From Desulfobulbaceae bacterium (GTDB taxonomy: Bacteria > Desulfobacterota > Desulfobulbia > Desulfobulbales > VMSU01), in contig JADGBM010000019.1 in NCBI GenBank assembly GCA_015231515.1, positions 1-37,881 on the forward strand: a DNA stretch of 37,881 nucleotides. The letters run 5' to 3'. Positions 17,609-27,881 of the stretch are shown piece by piece. Under the pieces are notes generated by a model. It had not been told where the DNA came from and made no database searches. It saw only the letters and a list, made by a program, of their open reading frames with translations. Every line of letters begins with the position of its first letter. Positions within the stretch are counted from its first letter, which is position 1. A program made the position numbers and the translations under genes.

Positions 17609-18640
17609 TCATTCGTCACCAGGTGCCAACAAGCGTGCGACATCTTTTTTTAAGGTTCGTACATCTTTTGCCAACTCCGGAAGTTTAGCAATAATCGCCG
17701 AAGTTCGTAGCCACAGTTTATGAGCAACTGCCGGATACCCTGAAACAATGGTCTTTTCAGGGATGTGATTATGCACACCCGACTTAGAGCCAACCATGGC
17801 CTGGGCACCTATATGAATGTGTCCAGAGATACCTACCTGCCCGCCAATAACAACATTTCTCCCCAGACTGCTACTGCCGGCAATACCGGCCTGGGACACA
17901 ATAATAGAGTTTTCGCCAACGACAACGTTATGAGCAATTTGAACCAGGTTGTCAATTTTAGCACCCTGTTTTATGAGTGTTGTTCCAAAAGTAGCTCGAT
18001 CAAGACAGGTGTTTGAGCCGATCTCCACATCATCTTCAATAACCACATTACCAACTTGTGGTCTCTTAATGTGTTGACCAAATTTATCGGTTGCATAACC
18101 AAAGCCGTCACTTCCGACAACAACACCCGCATGCAAAATCACACGCTTGCCGATCTTACAGGCATAACCGACTGTACAATTGGCTTTAAGTTGAACGTCC
18201 TCTGCAATACAAACGTCGTCTTCAACGACAACTCCGGGATGAACGTAGACACCCCTACCAATGGTAACACGGTCACCAATAGAGACATGAGGACCGATTG
18301 TAACCTCGTCATCTATTTTACAATCGTTACCAATAACAGCAGTTGGGTGAATCCCTTTGGCCCTGAAAGGCCTTGCCAGAAACCTGTTATGAATAATCGC
18401 CACAGCAAGATAGGGGTCGTCAACACGAATAACTGGGCTATCGACGACAAGCAGATTATTAGGGACTATAAAGGCTGAAGCCTTCGACCACTTCAGGCCT
18501 TCACTATTTTTAAGCGACGCAACAAAACTAATATCTCCAGACGAAGCGTGATCCAAATCGGCAACACCAGAAATTTGCAGTGCTCCGTCACCCTCAATAT
18601 CTCCATTGACCAACTCAGCAAGCTCAAGCAAAGTGTACAT
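17609..18640 (-). CDS. lpxD: UDP-3-O-acylglucosamine N-acyltransferase LpxD
   Basis: This 343-residue protein performs the third lipid A step, N-acylating UDP-3-O-acyl-glucosamine. An N-terminal uridine-binding domain (about 1-98) leads into hexapeptide repeats. GSDGFGYA at 176-183 and NLVQIAHNVVVG with catalytic H237 are diagnostic, and a C-terminal helix (about 315-343) completes the fold. It is the first gene of the lipid A operon. AAAGGAATCTGAGC precedes the ATG as a fair ribosome site. A possible -10 (TACAAT on the minus strand, 18670-18675) lies about 30 bases upstream, next to the inverted-repeat element. Confidence 0.97.
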   Translation of the reverse strand: MYTLLELAELVNGDIEGDGALQISGVADLDHASSGDISFVASLKNSEGLKWSKASAFIVPNNLLVVDSPVIRVDDPYLAVAIIHNRFLARPFRAKGIHPTAVIGNDCKIDDEVTIGPHVSIGDRVTIGRGVYVHPGVVVEDDVCIAEDVQLKANCTVGYACKIGKRVILHAGVVVGSDGFGYATDKFGQHIKRPQVGNVVIEDDVEIGSNTCLDRATFGTTLIKQGAKIDNLVQIAHNVVVGENSIIVSQAGIAGSSSLGRNVVIGGQVGISGHIHIGAQAMVGSKSGVHNHIPEKTIVSGYPAVAHKLWLRTSAIIAKLPELAKDVRTLKKDVARLLAPGDE

Positions 18641-18689
18641 GCTCAGATTCCTTTAGAGAGTTTTGTTAAATTGTAACTATTGATGGTCT

Positions 18690-18817
18690 CGAAGATAAGC
18701 GCTAGACTTCGAAAAGCCGCTCGACATCCCCGGCTCGCTCTGTAACTAGTTGATTTCATTGAGTGGCACTGAACCTTTTTTGACATTTCGAAGTCTACGC
18801 TATCTGCGAGTTTGTCA
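18690..18817. repeat. Composite inverted-repeat element, copy A (full form)
   Basis: The left arm 18690-18714 and right arm 18786-18808 are near-perfect inverted repeats (22 paired bases, one mismatch and two single-base bulges, centred on GACTTCGAAA/TTTCGAAGTC) separated by 71 bases. A shorter GCCG/CGGC hairpin sits inside (around 18716-18735). The segment 18738-18817 recurs at 22512-22591 with 75 of 80 bases identical and no gaps. The structure resembles a small non-autonomous or REP/MITE-like intergenic element. No flanking target duplication is evident. Confidence 0.75.
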
Positions 18818-18969
18818 CTATTCCGGACCGGATAAAACGGAAATAAGTACACTAGTATTGGCCTGAACCTCTTTGAACCAGACCAATTTTCAAACTGGGC
18901 AGAGCCTAAAAGCAGCTTACCCTGCCTGCCACAACCATGTACCACAATTTCCAGCTCGACAGAACAAAA

Positions 18970-19006
18970 AAATCGGGCAGATTCCCTGTAGGAATCTGCC
19001 CGATTT
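18970..19006 (-). terminator. Intrinsic terminator after the IHF/HU gene
   Basis: A perfect 16-base stem (18970-18985 with 18991-19006) closes a 5-base loop. On the minus strand it is followed by a run of seven T. It lies 26 bases past the stop codon of the IHF/HU gene, ending the pilC-eno-IHF transcript and separating it from the lpxD operon. Confidence 0.93.
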
Positions 19007-19032
19007 CAAATCACCAGCACTCAGCTAACGTT

Positions 19033-19317
19033 CTAGCCTTCGTTGATTCGATCCCTTAAAATACCAGACGGTTTAAAAGTAACAACTTTGCGGGCATCAA
19101 GAATAAGCTCGTCACCGGTTTGAGGATTACGTCCGCGTCGAGATTTTTTCACCTTCACGTTAAACTTGCCAAAACCGCTGATAAGAAGGTCATGTCCATT
19201 TTCAAGACAATTTTTTGAAATGCCTAAAAAGGTTTCTACTGCGTCTGCAGCCTGAACCTTTGTCAGATCATGAATCTCATAAACCTTTTGAACAAGATCA
19301 GCCTTCGTCAATGTCAT
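19033..19317 (-). CDS. ihfA: IHF/HU-family DNA-bending protein (IHF alpha-like)
   Basis: This 94-residue histone-like protein has the HU/IHF fold: MTLTKADLVQKVYE at the start, GFGKFNVKVKKSRRGRNPQTGD in the beta-arm region with the RNP tip that intercalates into DNA, and ARKVVTFKPSGILRDRIN at the end. The ISGFGKF core and the arm resemble IHF alpha more than HU, but the subunit call is by resemblance only. It bends DNA and shapes transcription and recombination complexes. GGGAGG precedes the ATG. A 14-base palindrome lies in its leader, and a strong terminator follows. It is 61 bases downstream of eno on the same strand. Confidence 0.88.
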   Translation of the reverse strand: MTLTKADLVQKVYEIHDLTKVQAADAVETFLGISKNCLENGHDLLISGFGKFNVKVKKSRRGRNPQTGDELILDARKVVTFKPSGILRDRINEG

Positions 19318-19333
19318 GTTTTCGAACCTCCCT

Positions 19334-19347
19334 CTTAACCGGTTAAG
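19334..19347. promoter_or_regulatory. 14-bp perfect palindrome in the IHF/HU leader
   Basis: CTTAACCGGTTAAG is fully self-complementary. It lies just upstream of the GGGAGG ribosome site of the IHF/HU gene, between eno and that gene. It could be an operator for a dimeric regulator or a local RNA hairpin. No regulator is identified. Confidence 0.4.
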
Positions 19348-19378
19348 CCACGTAACCTATCAAAACTACTTGATATTA

Positions 19379-21921
<2,543 letters not shown>

Positions 21922-22058
21922 GCTGTTTCTCCATCAACAATGATTAATTACTAATAAGTTTATAATAATTATTTTTTTAATACAATAGACACCATAATAT
22001 TTTTTTTAATCATGTAGGCAAGTTAACTGCAAATCATCGAGTTGGAAATGTTTTCATA

Positions 22059-22087
22059 TTGACACATCAAGCCGACTACTTTATATA
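22059..22087 (+). promoter_or_regulatory. Strong sigma-70-like promoter for the PxxKW protein gene
   Basis: TTGACA (22059-22064) is followed after 17 bases by TATATA (22082-22087); the overlapping TATAAC two bases later is an alternative -10. The start would be near 22095, giving a leader of about 87 bases before the ATG at 22182. AT-rich tracts upstream (21955-22015) may act as UP elements. Confidence 0.6.
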
Positions 22088-22181
22088 ACATGATTCGTTC
22101 GTTGCAATAAGAAGCAAAGCAGCAGTAAGAACTTTATCGAAATTGACTATTTAAACGCGCAGTGCAAGGAGATATATACAC

Positions 22182-22430
22182 ATGGCGACAGCAAACAACC
22201 AGCTATATAGCAGCGGAATATTTAACCCTGTAATTGAAAATTGTGACGGATGTGACCGCATCGTCGAATTTGAATCGAAAAAATATTGCAAGACATATTC
22301 AGCCCCGGCAGCCAAATGGAAACTGGGCATCTGCAACTTTGCAACTCATAAGAAGCCAGAGATCATTTCAGTAAAAATCAGAGTTAATCCAATTAAAGCT
22401 TCCAAGAGGGCATCTGGTAAAAAGAAATAG
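22182..22430 (+). CDS. PxxKW-family cysteine-rich protein
   Basis: This 82-residue soluble protein has four cysteines (C21, C24, C36, C51), the first two as CDGC, plus the P42-A-A-K45-W46 motif that names the family as I remember it. The tail (65-82) is rich in lysine. The cysteines could bind zinc or an iron-sulfur cluster, but no function is established. Expression signals are unusually good for so small a gene: a near-consensus promoter, AAGGAG at 22166-22171, and an intrinsic terminator 35 bases past the stop. That suggests an abundant, independently transcribed protein. It is divergent from the pilC-like gene. Confidence 0.85.
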   Translation: MATANNQLYSSGIFNPVIENCDGCDRIVEFESKKYCKTYSAPAAKWKLGICNFATHKKPEIISVKIRVNPIKASKRASGKKK

Positions 22431-22464
22431 TTCTTTCTCCTCCAAAGTTAATATCCCCATCATT

Positions 22465-22500
22465 AAAAGGATTTTGCTAAACGGCAAAATCCTTTTTTTT
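22465..22500 (+). terminator. Intrinsic terminator after the PxxKW gene
   Basis: A 13-base stem (22465-22477 with 22484-22496) with loop TAAACG is followed by a T run that reaches 22501. It is a textbook rho-independent terminator for the plus-strand gene. It sits just ahead of repeat copy B. Confidence 0.93.
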
Positions 22501-22511
22501 TACCCATTATC

Positions 22512-22591
22512 CTCTGTAACGAGTTGATTTAATTGAGTGGCGCTGAACCTTTTTTGACTTTTCGAACTCTACGCTATCTGCGAGTTTGTCA
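22512..22591. repeat. 80-bp repeat, copy B (half element)
   Basis: This stretch matches 18738-18817 at 75 of 80 positions without gaps, in the same orientation. The left inverted arm of copy A is absent here. Its last three bases (22589-22591) are the stop codon of the minus-strand 186-residue gene, so the element abuts or defines that gene's end. Confidence 0.8.
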
Positions 22592-23149
22592 AGTTTTCAC
22601 CTGGGGATAGAGTGCCATCAGGATTTTCTCATCATGCAAAATCTCTTTAAATCTTGCGTATGATACAGGGAAATGCTCCGGAACATCTCCTTCCTCTTCC
22701 ATCTTCTTAGCCGCCTGAGCCAGCAACCCGGCCCGGCTCTCATTAACTGCCTGAAATACTTTGTCTAGAACCAGCAGGGATTTCTTCTCATAAACCGGTG
22801 GTTTTTTCCGTAGCGCCAGAATTGCCTCATCAACAGACAAATCCTCTATCAGAGACAAGAGAACCGGAAGGTCATAAATTTCAACACATTGGATCATGCG
22901 CGCCACAGTACCGCGGTTAAGCTTACCGAAAACCGGTTTCAATGTGTCTGTCATCACATCATAGTTCACCCCATCTACAAAGCTTGAATACTCGCTTATT
23001 AGAAGGTGCATATAAGGCGCCAACTCTTCAAGGGTCAAGGACTCTTTGTTAAATATCTCAACAAGCCATGCCACCTTCATCTCCGGACTACGTGCGACAA
23101 ACGGCAATGCTTCCGCCCAGATCCGTTTAAAAAAACCAACTTCTTTCAT
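22589..23149 (-). CDS. Conserved-looking helical protein of unknown function
   Basis: This 186-residue, mostly helical cytoplasmic protein has no signal peptide or membrane segment. I recognise no domain. Landmarks are FFKRIWAEALPFVARSPEM at the N-terminus, LNRGTVARMIQCVEIYDLPVLLSLIEDL in the middle and HFPVSYARFKEILHDEKIL near the end. I start at the ATG at 23149, preceded by GGAGGAGAG; an in-frame ATG 21 bases upstream would bury that ribosome site. The stop codon falls exactly at the boundary of repeat copy B, so the C-terminus may have been altered by the repeat. The gene diverges from the membrane-anchored protein gene at 23344. Confidence 0.75.
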   Translation of the reverse strand: MKEVGFFKRIWAEALPFVARSPEMKVAWLVEIFNKESLTLEELAPYMHLLISEYSSFVDGVNYDVMTDTLKPVFGKLNRGTVARMIQCVEIYDLPVLLSLIEDLSVDEAILALRKKPPVYEKKSLLVLDKVFQAVNESRAGLLAQAAKKMEEEGDVPEHFPVSYARFKEILHDEKILMALYPQVKT

Positions 23150-23343
23150 CTCTCCTCCGCGGTCGACCATAGGGCCTTGAATGAGCAGGGCTCAAGGCAT
23201 GAATTTTGTTGACCTTCCATGCAAAGCACGATAGTATTTTTCATAAAATCAGTGGGGGAGACTAACACCGTGACCCTTCTTCTGGCTGGCCCTCCCCTGA
23301 ACGGGCTACAAATCACCTATAATCTTTCAACAGACCTAAATCA

Positions 23344-24240
23344 ATGTCAAAGACAAGTCGACAAATCAATAAGCAAAAATCATCTTTATTGATCATTATT
23401 CTCATCGTCATTGCAGCCGGAGCCGGCTTCATACTTTTCAAAACATTTTTCACCAGCAAAAATGTAATTGAACCAGATGATCAATTCACCTGGGAAAACC
23501 CCTTAAAGGAGATCGAGGAACTCAAAAACCAAACTACTGAAAATCCCGTTCAACCTGACAAGGAACCCTCTCCTCCAGAACCAGCGTCACCGGCAGTCAC
23601 TCCCCCTTCACCGTGCGCCCGGGTTTCAGAAAATCTGACAGATTTTTTTTCGAACCTGCAGGAACAAGACTATATCAGGGCCTACGAAATCAAGGAACCC
23701 CTTCAAGAGTACAGCAATAAACTTATTATCAAACTGCTCAACAACCCACCCATAATAAATGAAGAGACCGACGATCTGTTTACGGTTCTCAAAAACACTG
23801 CCCATTTTTACCGGGTTCTGGGTCACAAGGACATGTCACTTATTAAAGATATGTTGGCCTACGAACATGCAAACATCGAACACCTCATGGGTATTTTCTG
23901 GGAGTGGTCCCAAATTGCCAACACCTGCAATGACACCAAAATTCAAATGAACTTCCCACTTCCGAAACTCTATGAATATGCCAGCTTTTTCCTCAACACA
24001 CTTGGCGGTCAATCGTATCTCTTCAGGCGAAACTCAAACATGCGGGTTTTAATCAAATATTATTGCATGCTCATTCTGGATCAGGCGGTAACGAACTCAC
24101 TCAATAAATACAACATTGATGAAATATACACTTTAGACTCAGTTATCGAAGATATCGAGAATACCGACACCATTGAAAATCAAAAGGACTACCTGGCCAA
24201 TCTGATGCAAATCAAGGCGAGAGTATCAATGTCTCGATAA
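23344..24240 (+). CDS. Membrane-anchored protein with proline-rich linker and unknown C-terminal domain
   Basis: This 298-residue protein has a short basic N-terminus, one strong transmembrane helix (about 14-35), an acidic and proline-rich linker (about 40-92), and a helical domain (about 93-298) that should lie in the periplasm. I recognise no family. TATAAT at 23318-23323 could be its -10 element, giving a very short leader; no ribosome site is clear. It ends 57 bases before the response regulator gene on the same strand, so the two may be co-transcribed. The domain could be a signal-input or envelope-stress component of that system, but this rests on position only. Confidence 0.75.
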   Translation: MSKTSRQINKQKSSLLIIILIVIAAGAGFILFKTFFTSKNVIEPDDQFTWENPLKEIEELKNQTTENPVQPDKEPSPPEPASPAVTPPSPCARVSENLTDFFSNLQEQDYIRAYEIKEPLQEYSNKLIIKLLNNPPIINEETDDLFTVLKNTAHFYRVLGHKDMSLIKDMLAYEHANIEHLMGIFWEWSQIANTCNDTKIQMNFPLPKLYEYASFFLNTLGGQSYLFRRNSNMRVLIKYYCMLILDQAVTNSLNKYNIDEIYTLDSVIEDIENTDTIENQKDYLANLMQIKARVSMSR

Positions 24241-24297
24241 AGGGATATTTATGATATCGATCATTACGCCAATTCATAGCCCCTGCAACTGCCAGCC

Positions 24298-25377
24298 ATG
24301 ACACCACACCGCATTCTCATTGTCGATGATGAAGAGAGCATACTTGAGAGCTATCAACAGATTTTTGCTAAACCATTGAATCGTTCCCGCCTTGACGATC
24401 TGGAGATGAGCCTTTTCACAACAACATCCCTTGCAGTCGACAAACCTCAGTTTGATATTAAATGTTGTCGACAAGGTGACGAGGCTGTTAGCTCTGTTAG
24501 AAACGCCCTTGCCGACAACAAGCCCTTTTCAGTAGCTTTCATTGATGTGAGAATGCCTCCAGGCCCTGACGGAGTATCCACTGCTGAACAAATTCGCCAG
24601 CTAGACCCACACATCAACCTTGTTATCGTTACCGCCTACTCTGATATATCACCAATAGAAATTTCCCGGAGAGTGCAGCCCCCCGAAAAGTTGCTATACG
24701 TTCAAAAACCTTTCCACACCCATGAAATCCGTCAATTTTCAGCGGCGCTCAGCGCTAAATGGCAACTGGAAAAAGACCTTCTAGAATCAAATCTGAGCCT
24801 GGAAAAAACGGTCAGGGCCAGAACTTCAGAACTCACATTAACTATTGAAGCCCTCGAAACAACCAATCAGAAATACCGAAAGGCTTTAACTTCTTTGCAA
24901 AATGCAGAAATTGAGTTAGCCAGCCGAGCTGTCGATCTTGAGGGAGCAAATCAGGCCCTGCAACAAATGGCCAGAAAGGACAAGGAGGCGCAAAAAGAAC
25001 TAGAGGAAAAAGTCCTTTTTGCTATCCATGAAATGGTGGAACCCTACCTCGACAAACTCGAACAATCACCTCTCGATGAGTACCAGAAATCATTTTTAAA
25101 AATCATCAAGACTAATTTGAGTGAAATTTCGGCCCCTTTCATGAGGGATCTTTCGCAGAAATATTTTCGTCTTTCGCCAACAGAACTTAATATTGCCAAC
25201 ATGATCAAAGAAGGCCTTTCTACTAAATCAATTGGCGCTCGACTCAAGATGACCAAACGCAATGTCGACTTTCACAGGGACAGAATTCGGGAAAAGATTG
25301 GCATAAAAAATACTAAGGCAAACCTTAAAGCCGTCCTCAAAGAGCTTGACCTTGGTTTTTCAAACCGTCAGGACTAA
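24298..25377 (+). CDS. Response regulator: receiver, coiled coil, LuxR-type HTH
   Basis: This 359-residue protein starts with a receiver domain (about 4-150). It has the acidic pair D10-D11, phospho-acceptor D83 in FIDVRMPPGPDG, T112 and K137 in VQKPF. The receiver carries an insertion (about 27-53) between the first helix and second strand, so it is longer than usual. Residues 152-240 form a long coiled coil, and 289-350 a LuxR-type helix-turn-helix (FRLSPTELNIANMIKEGLSTKSIG then NVDFHRDRIREKIG). Joining REC to a LuxR-type HTH by a long coiled coil is uncommon. The nearest histidine kinase gene is convergent, 60 bases away, and is the likely partner. Confidence 0.88.
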   Translation: MTPHRILIVDDEESILESYQQIFAKPLNRSRLDDLEMSLFTTTSLAVDKPQFDIKCCRQGDEAVSSVRNALADNKPFSVAFIDVRMPPGPDGVSTAEQIRQLDPHINLVIVTAYSDISPIEISRRVQPPEKLLYVQKPFHTHEIRQFSAALSAKWQLEKDLLESNLSLEKTVRARTSELTLTIEALETTNQKYRKALTSLQNAEIELASRAVDLEGANQALQQMARKDKEAQKELEEKVLFAIHEMVEPYLDKLEQSPLDEYQKSFLKIIKTNLSEISAPFMRDLSQKYFRLSPTELNIANMIKEGLSTKSIGARLKMTKRNVDFHRDRIREKIGIKNTKANLKAVLKELDLGFSNRQD

Positions 25378-25437
25378 ATTCTGAGCCAAAACTACACAAC
25401 ATATTCTGACACAACACAGTAGCTTAAAAAACTTCCC

Positions 25438-27054
25438 TCACAGAATCAAATGCAGGCTAGCACCGTGACCAATCCCATCGCTTTCGGCGTAGAGAGAACC
25501 ATTAAGCGAAGCAATAGAGTTTGCACACCAGTGCAAGCCCAGGCCATAGCCCTTCTCTTTTCCCGTTACGCCTCTGACAAAAATCTTTGTGAGCATAGAC
25601 TGATCGATTCCAACACCATTATCCTCAACCAGCAGGTGAATTCGGCCACAACCGTCTTCCGGCTGCGGTAGACATCGAATAACCACTCGTCCTTTTTCAC
25701 GAGGCAAATTAGCACGAAGCACTGACTCACAGGCGTTATTTATAAGGTTGGCAAGCACCTGAACAAAAACAATACGCTGGGTCTTTATCGATCCAACAGT
25801 ATGAAGATTCTCTTCATTATAAACAACCCTTTCAAAATACTCCGGCTTAACCAGCGCCCTGCTGTCTTTCACCAATTCAGAGAGCTCAAAAGTTTCCAGG
25901 GGCCGCTCAATATCAGAAAAATGGCTTTGCTCATTAAGTACTTTCTCAACCAGATCAATTTTTTCTCTGGCAGATGCCAGTGAACTGCACATCTGCGGCA
26001 ATCTGTCAGTCATCTCAATAAGAGAAAGCTGTGCATATTCTATAAGCTTATCTAAACGCTCTGGTTCCGTGGCAGGATTGCCAATCTCATCGGCAACCTC
26101 CCTGAGCCGGTCAGTTCGGACACTGCTCATCTCTGTCTCGACGGCTTCAAGCTGAACGACTACAGGGGCCAGTGCATTCCGAAGATTATGCAGTGTACCG
26201 GAAACCATATCAGCCATCCCGGAATAATACGACTGTTCAAGCAACTTCTTTCGTGAAGCGGCTAACTCCCTCATCATGTGATTCATTGACTTGGCCAAAG
26301 CGGTAAATTCATCCTTGCCCTCTTCCTTAATCGGCCTACCAAAATCACCACTAGCTACTTGCCGGGTACCATTGAGTAAATTTTTCAACCGGGGCCCGAG
26401 AAGATAAATAAAAGTAAAACTATACAAGAGAACTATGACCAAAATGATGGAAAGACCAACAATAGACATGAGGTTATGCCGACCAGACAACTGCACGTAC
26501 AAGTTCTCAATCTCCTGCTGTTGTTTTTGCTCCGAGGCAGTCCAGGCATCAATCTCGGCAAAAAAATCATTGAATCCGCCATGAACGACGCGCTTAAAGT
26601 GATCAACAGCCTTAGCGTTCCTTCCAACGCTGATCAACCTTCCCATTAGGACAATTTGGAGATTAATATCCTCATACATGTGCTGTAGCTTGACAAGCCG
26701 GGCTGCTGTTGCCTGTCGATTTATCAAATCAAGTTCAATCTCCTCAGCAACAGAAACCTCCTCCATATTTACAGCACTAATCAACGCCTCCATAGCCTTT
26801 CTAATTGAATCGGTACTGATTTCAAATCCATCCTCAACTTCTTTACCATAAATAAAAATGGCCTGGGCATCTGCCAGCTGCCTATCAACATGGATTTTCA
26901 AGTTAAGCAGGGCCGTGTATTTCTGGTGAACCCATATCAGGCGTTTCATCTGCAAACTTTCTCGTTTTGCCATGATGGTATTAAAGGACAATAATCCACC
27001 CACCATGGTTAACACGACTACCAGTGCAAGAAGTATTTTAAAACGAAGTGTCAT
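25438..27054 (-). CDS. Membrane sensor histidine kinase with HAMP domain
   Basis: This 538-residue kinase has transmembrane helices at about 7-26 and 198-220 flanking a helical periplasmic sensor domain (about 30-195). A HAMP domain follows (about 221-275). The histidine region GMADMVSGTLHNLRNAL places the likely phospho-histidine at H289, in a GTLHNLRN context rather than the common SHELRTPL. The ATPase domain has NLINNACES (N436, N440), VEDNGVGID (D478), an FVRGVTGKEKGYGLGLHW lid segment and GHGASLHLIL at the end. The H-box resembles kinases of the NtrB/HisKA-like fringe. The response regulator gene at 24298-25377 is convergent with it. The signal is unknown. Confidence 0.9.
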   Translation of the reverse strand: MTLRFKILLALVVVLTMVGGLLSFNTIMAKRESLQMKRLIWVHQKYTALLNLKIHVDRQLADAQAIFIYGKEVEDGFEISTDSIRKAMEALISAVNMEEVSVAEEIELDLINRQATAARLVKLQHMYEDINLQIVLMGRLISVGRNAKAVDHFKRVVHGGFNDFFAEIDAWTASEQKQQQEIENLYVQLSGRHNLMSIVGLSIILVIVLLYSFTFIYLLGPRLKNLLNGTRQVASGDFGRPIKEEGKDEFTALAKSMNHMMRELAASRKKLLEQSYYSGMADMVSGTLHNLRNALAPVVVQLEAVETEMSSVRTDRLREVADEIGNPATEPERLDKLIEYAQLSLIEMTDRLPQMCSSLASAREKIDLVEKVLNEQSHFSDIERPLETFELSELVKDSRALVKPEYFERVVYNEENLHTVGSIKTQRIVFVQVLANLINNACESVLRANLPREKGRVVIRCLPQPEDGCGRIHLLVEDNGVGIDQSMLTKIFVRGVTGKEKGYGLGLHWCANSIASLNGSLYAESDGIGHGASLHLIL

Positions 27055-27098
27055 AAAAGATAGTCAACCAAAGGTTACAAAAAGAGCTATCTTCATAC

Positions 27099-27131
27099 AA
27101 AAACACCCCATCTACACTGTAAATGGGGTGT
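27099..27131 (-). terminator. Intrinsic terminator after the Bax-inhibitor-1 family gene
   Basis: A 9-base stem (27103-27111 with 27123-27131, ACACCCCAT/ATGGGGTGT) closes an 11-base loop. On the minus strand it runs into TTTTT. It lies 34 bases past the stop codon of the minus-strand gene and before the histidine kinase gene start. Confidence 0.8.
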
Positions 27132-27164
27132 GTACGATATAATTAACGTCAGATTTCAAACAAA

Positions 27165-27881
27165 TCAATCCCTCCTATTACCCAGGAAGTGGAGCAACAT
27201 CAAAAACAGATTAATAAAATCAAGGTATAAGGTCAAAGCCCCCATGATAGCCATTTTCTGAATCGCAACATCACCCTGCTCCATGATTCCACTCGCACCA
27301 ATCTGAGTGATTTTCTGCACATCATAAGCAGTTAAACCGGTAAAAATAATAACCCCGAGACCGGATATAACCCAGGCCATCATCGAACTGGCCATGAAAA
27401 TATTAACCACAGAGGCGATAATGATTCCAAACAAGCCCATCATAAGAAACGATCCCATGCCGGTGAGATCTTTTTTAGTGACCATTCCATAAATTGCCAT
27501 CGAACCAAACATTCCAGCAGTAACGATGAATGTTGAGGCAATCGAGGTCATGGTGTAAATGAGTAGAATTGCCGAAAGCGTCATACCGTTTAAAACAGAG
27601 AAAGCAACAAACAAGGCCGTGGCTGTCTGTGCCGATATCTTCTGAATTCGTGCTGACAAAAAGAACACCAAACCGAGCTCGGCAAGAGCAAGCACGATAT
27701 GAATCGGATAAATAATCTGCTGTAAGGCCGGTGAAGACGCCACTACATAGGCAGAGACCGCCGTTAATAGCAGACCGACTGCCATCCAGTTAAACACCTT
27801 CGCCAAGAAAACCGTCGATGCCTGAGCTGTAGCTTGATTAATTGTTGTTACAGGGGGTGGTCCTGAATGCTGGTTGTACAT
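27165..27881 (-). CDS. Bax inhibitor-1 / YccA family membrane protein
   Basis: This 238-residue protein has seven hydrophobic segments from about residue 28 to the end, and the UPF0005/BI-1 marks FNWMAVGLLLTA, SVLNGMTLSAI, GLTAYDVQKI and ALTLYLDFINLFLMLLHFLG. The N-terminus is a short polar tail with QATAQASTVFLAKVF. Bacterial relatives (YccA, YbhL) are linked to FtsH modulation, or act as pH-gated calcium leak channels in Bacillus YetJ. Which applies here is unknown. AAAAGGAG precedes the ATG at good spacing, and a terminator follows, so it seems to be a single-gene unit. Confidence 0.93.
   Translation of the reverse strand: MYNQHSGPPPVTTINQATAQASTVFLAKVFNWMAVGLLLTAVSAYVVASSPALQQIIYPIHIVLALAELGLVFFLSARIQKISAQTATALFVAFSVLNGMTLSAILLIYTMTSIASTFIVTAGMFGSMAIYGMVTKKDLTGMGSFLMMGLFGIIIASVVNIFMASSMMAWVISGLGVIIFTGLTAYDVQKITQIGASGIMEQGDVAIQKMAIMGALTLYLDFINLFLMLLHFLGNRRD

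Larger units (their letters stand above)
18641..19032. other. 392-base intergenic region upstream of lpxD: repeat element and terminator
   Basis: This gap holds the lpxD leader, a repeat element with long inverted arms (18690-18817) and the terminator of the IHF/HU gene. A 100-codon minus-strand frame (18643-18945) crosses it, but much of that frame is the repeat. All five differences between this repeat and its second copy would change an amino acid, so I do not call it a gene. The stretch 18820-18960 shows nothing I can name. Confidence 0.6.

Noticed and set aside
18643-18945. 100-codon minus-strand frame upstream of lpxD
   Set aside because: It covers the repeat element; all five differences between the two repeat copies within this frame would be nonsynonymous, and copy B cannot be translated from a start in this frame.
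23270-23392. GTG-started 40-codon frame after GGGGGAG, overlapping the start of the membrane-anchored protein gene
   Set aside because: It could be a leader peptide, but its product shows no feature of one and it overlaps the better-supported gene; too little evidence to call.
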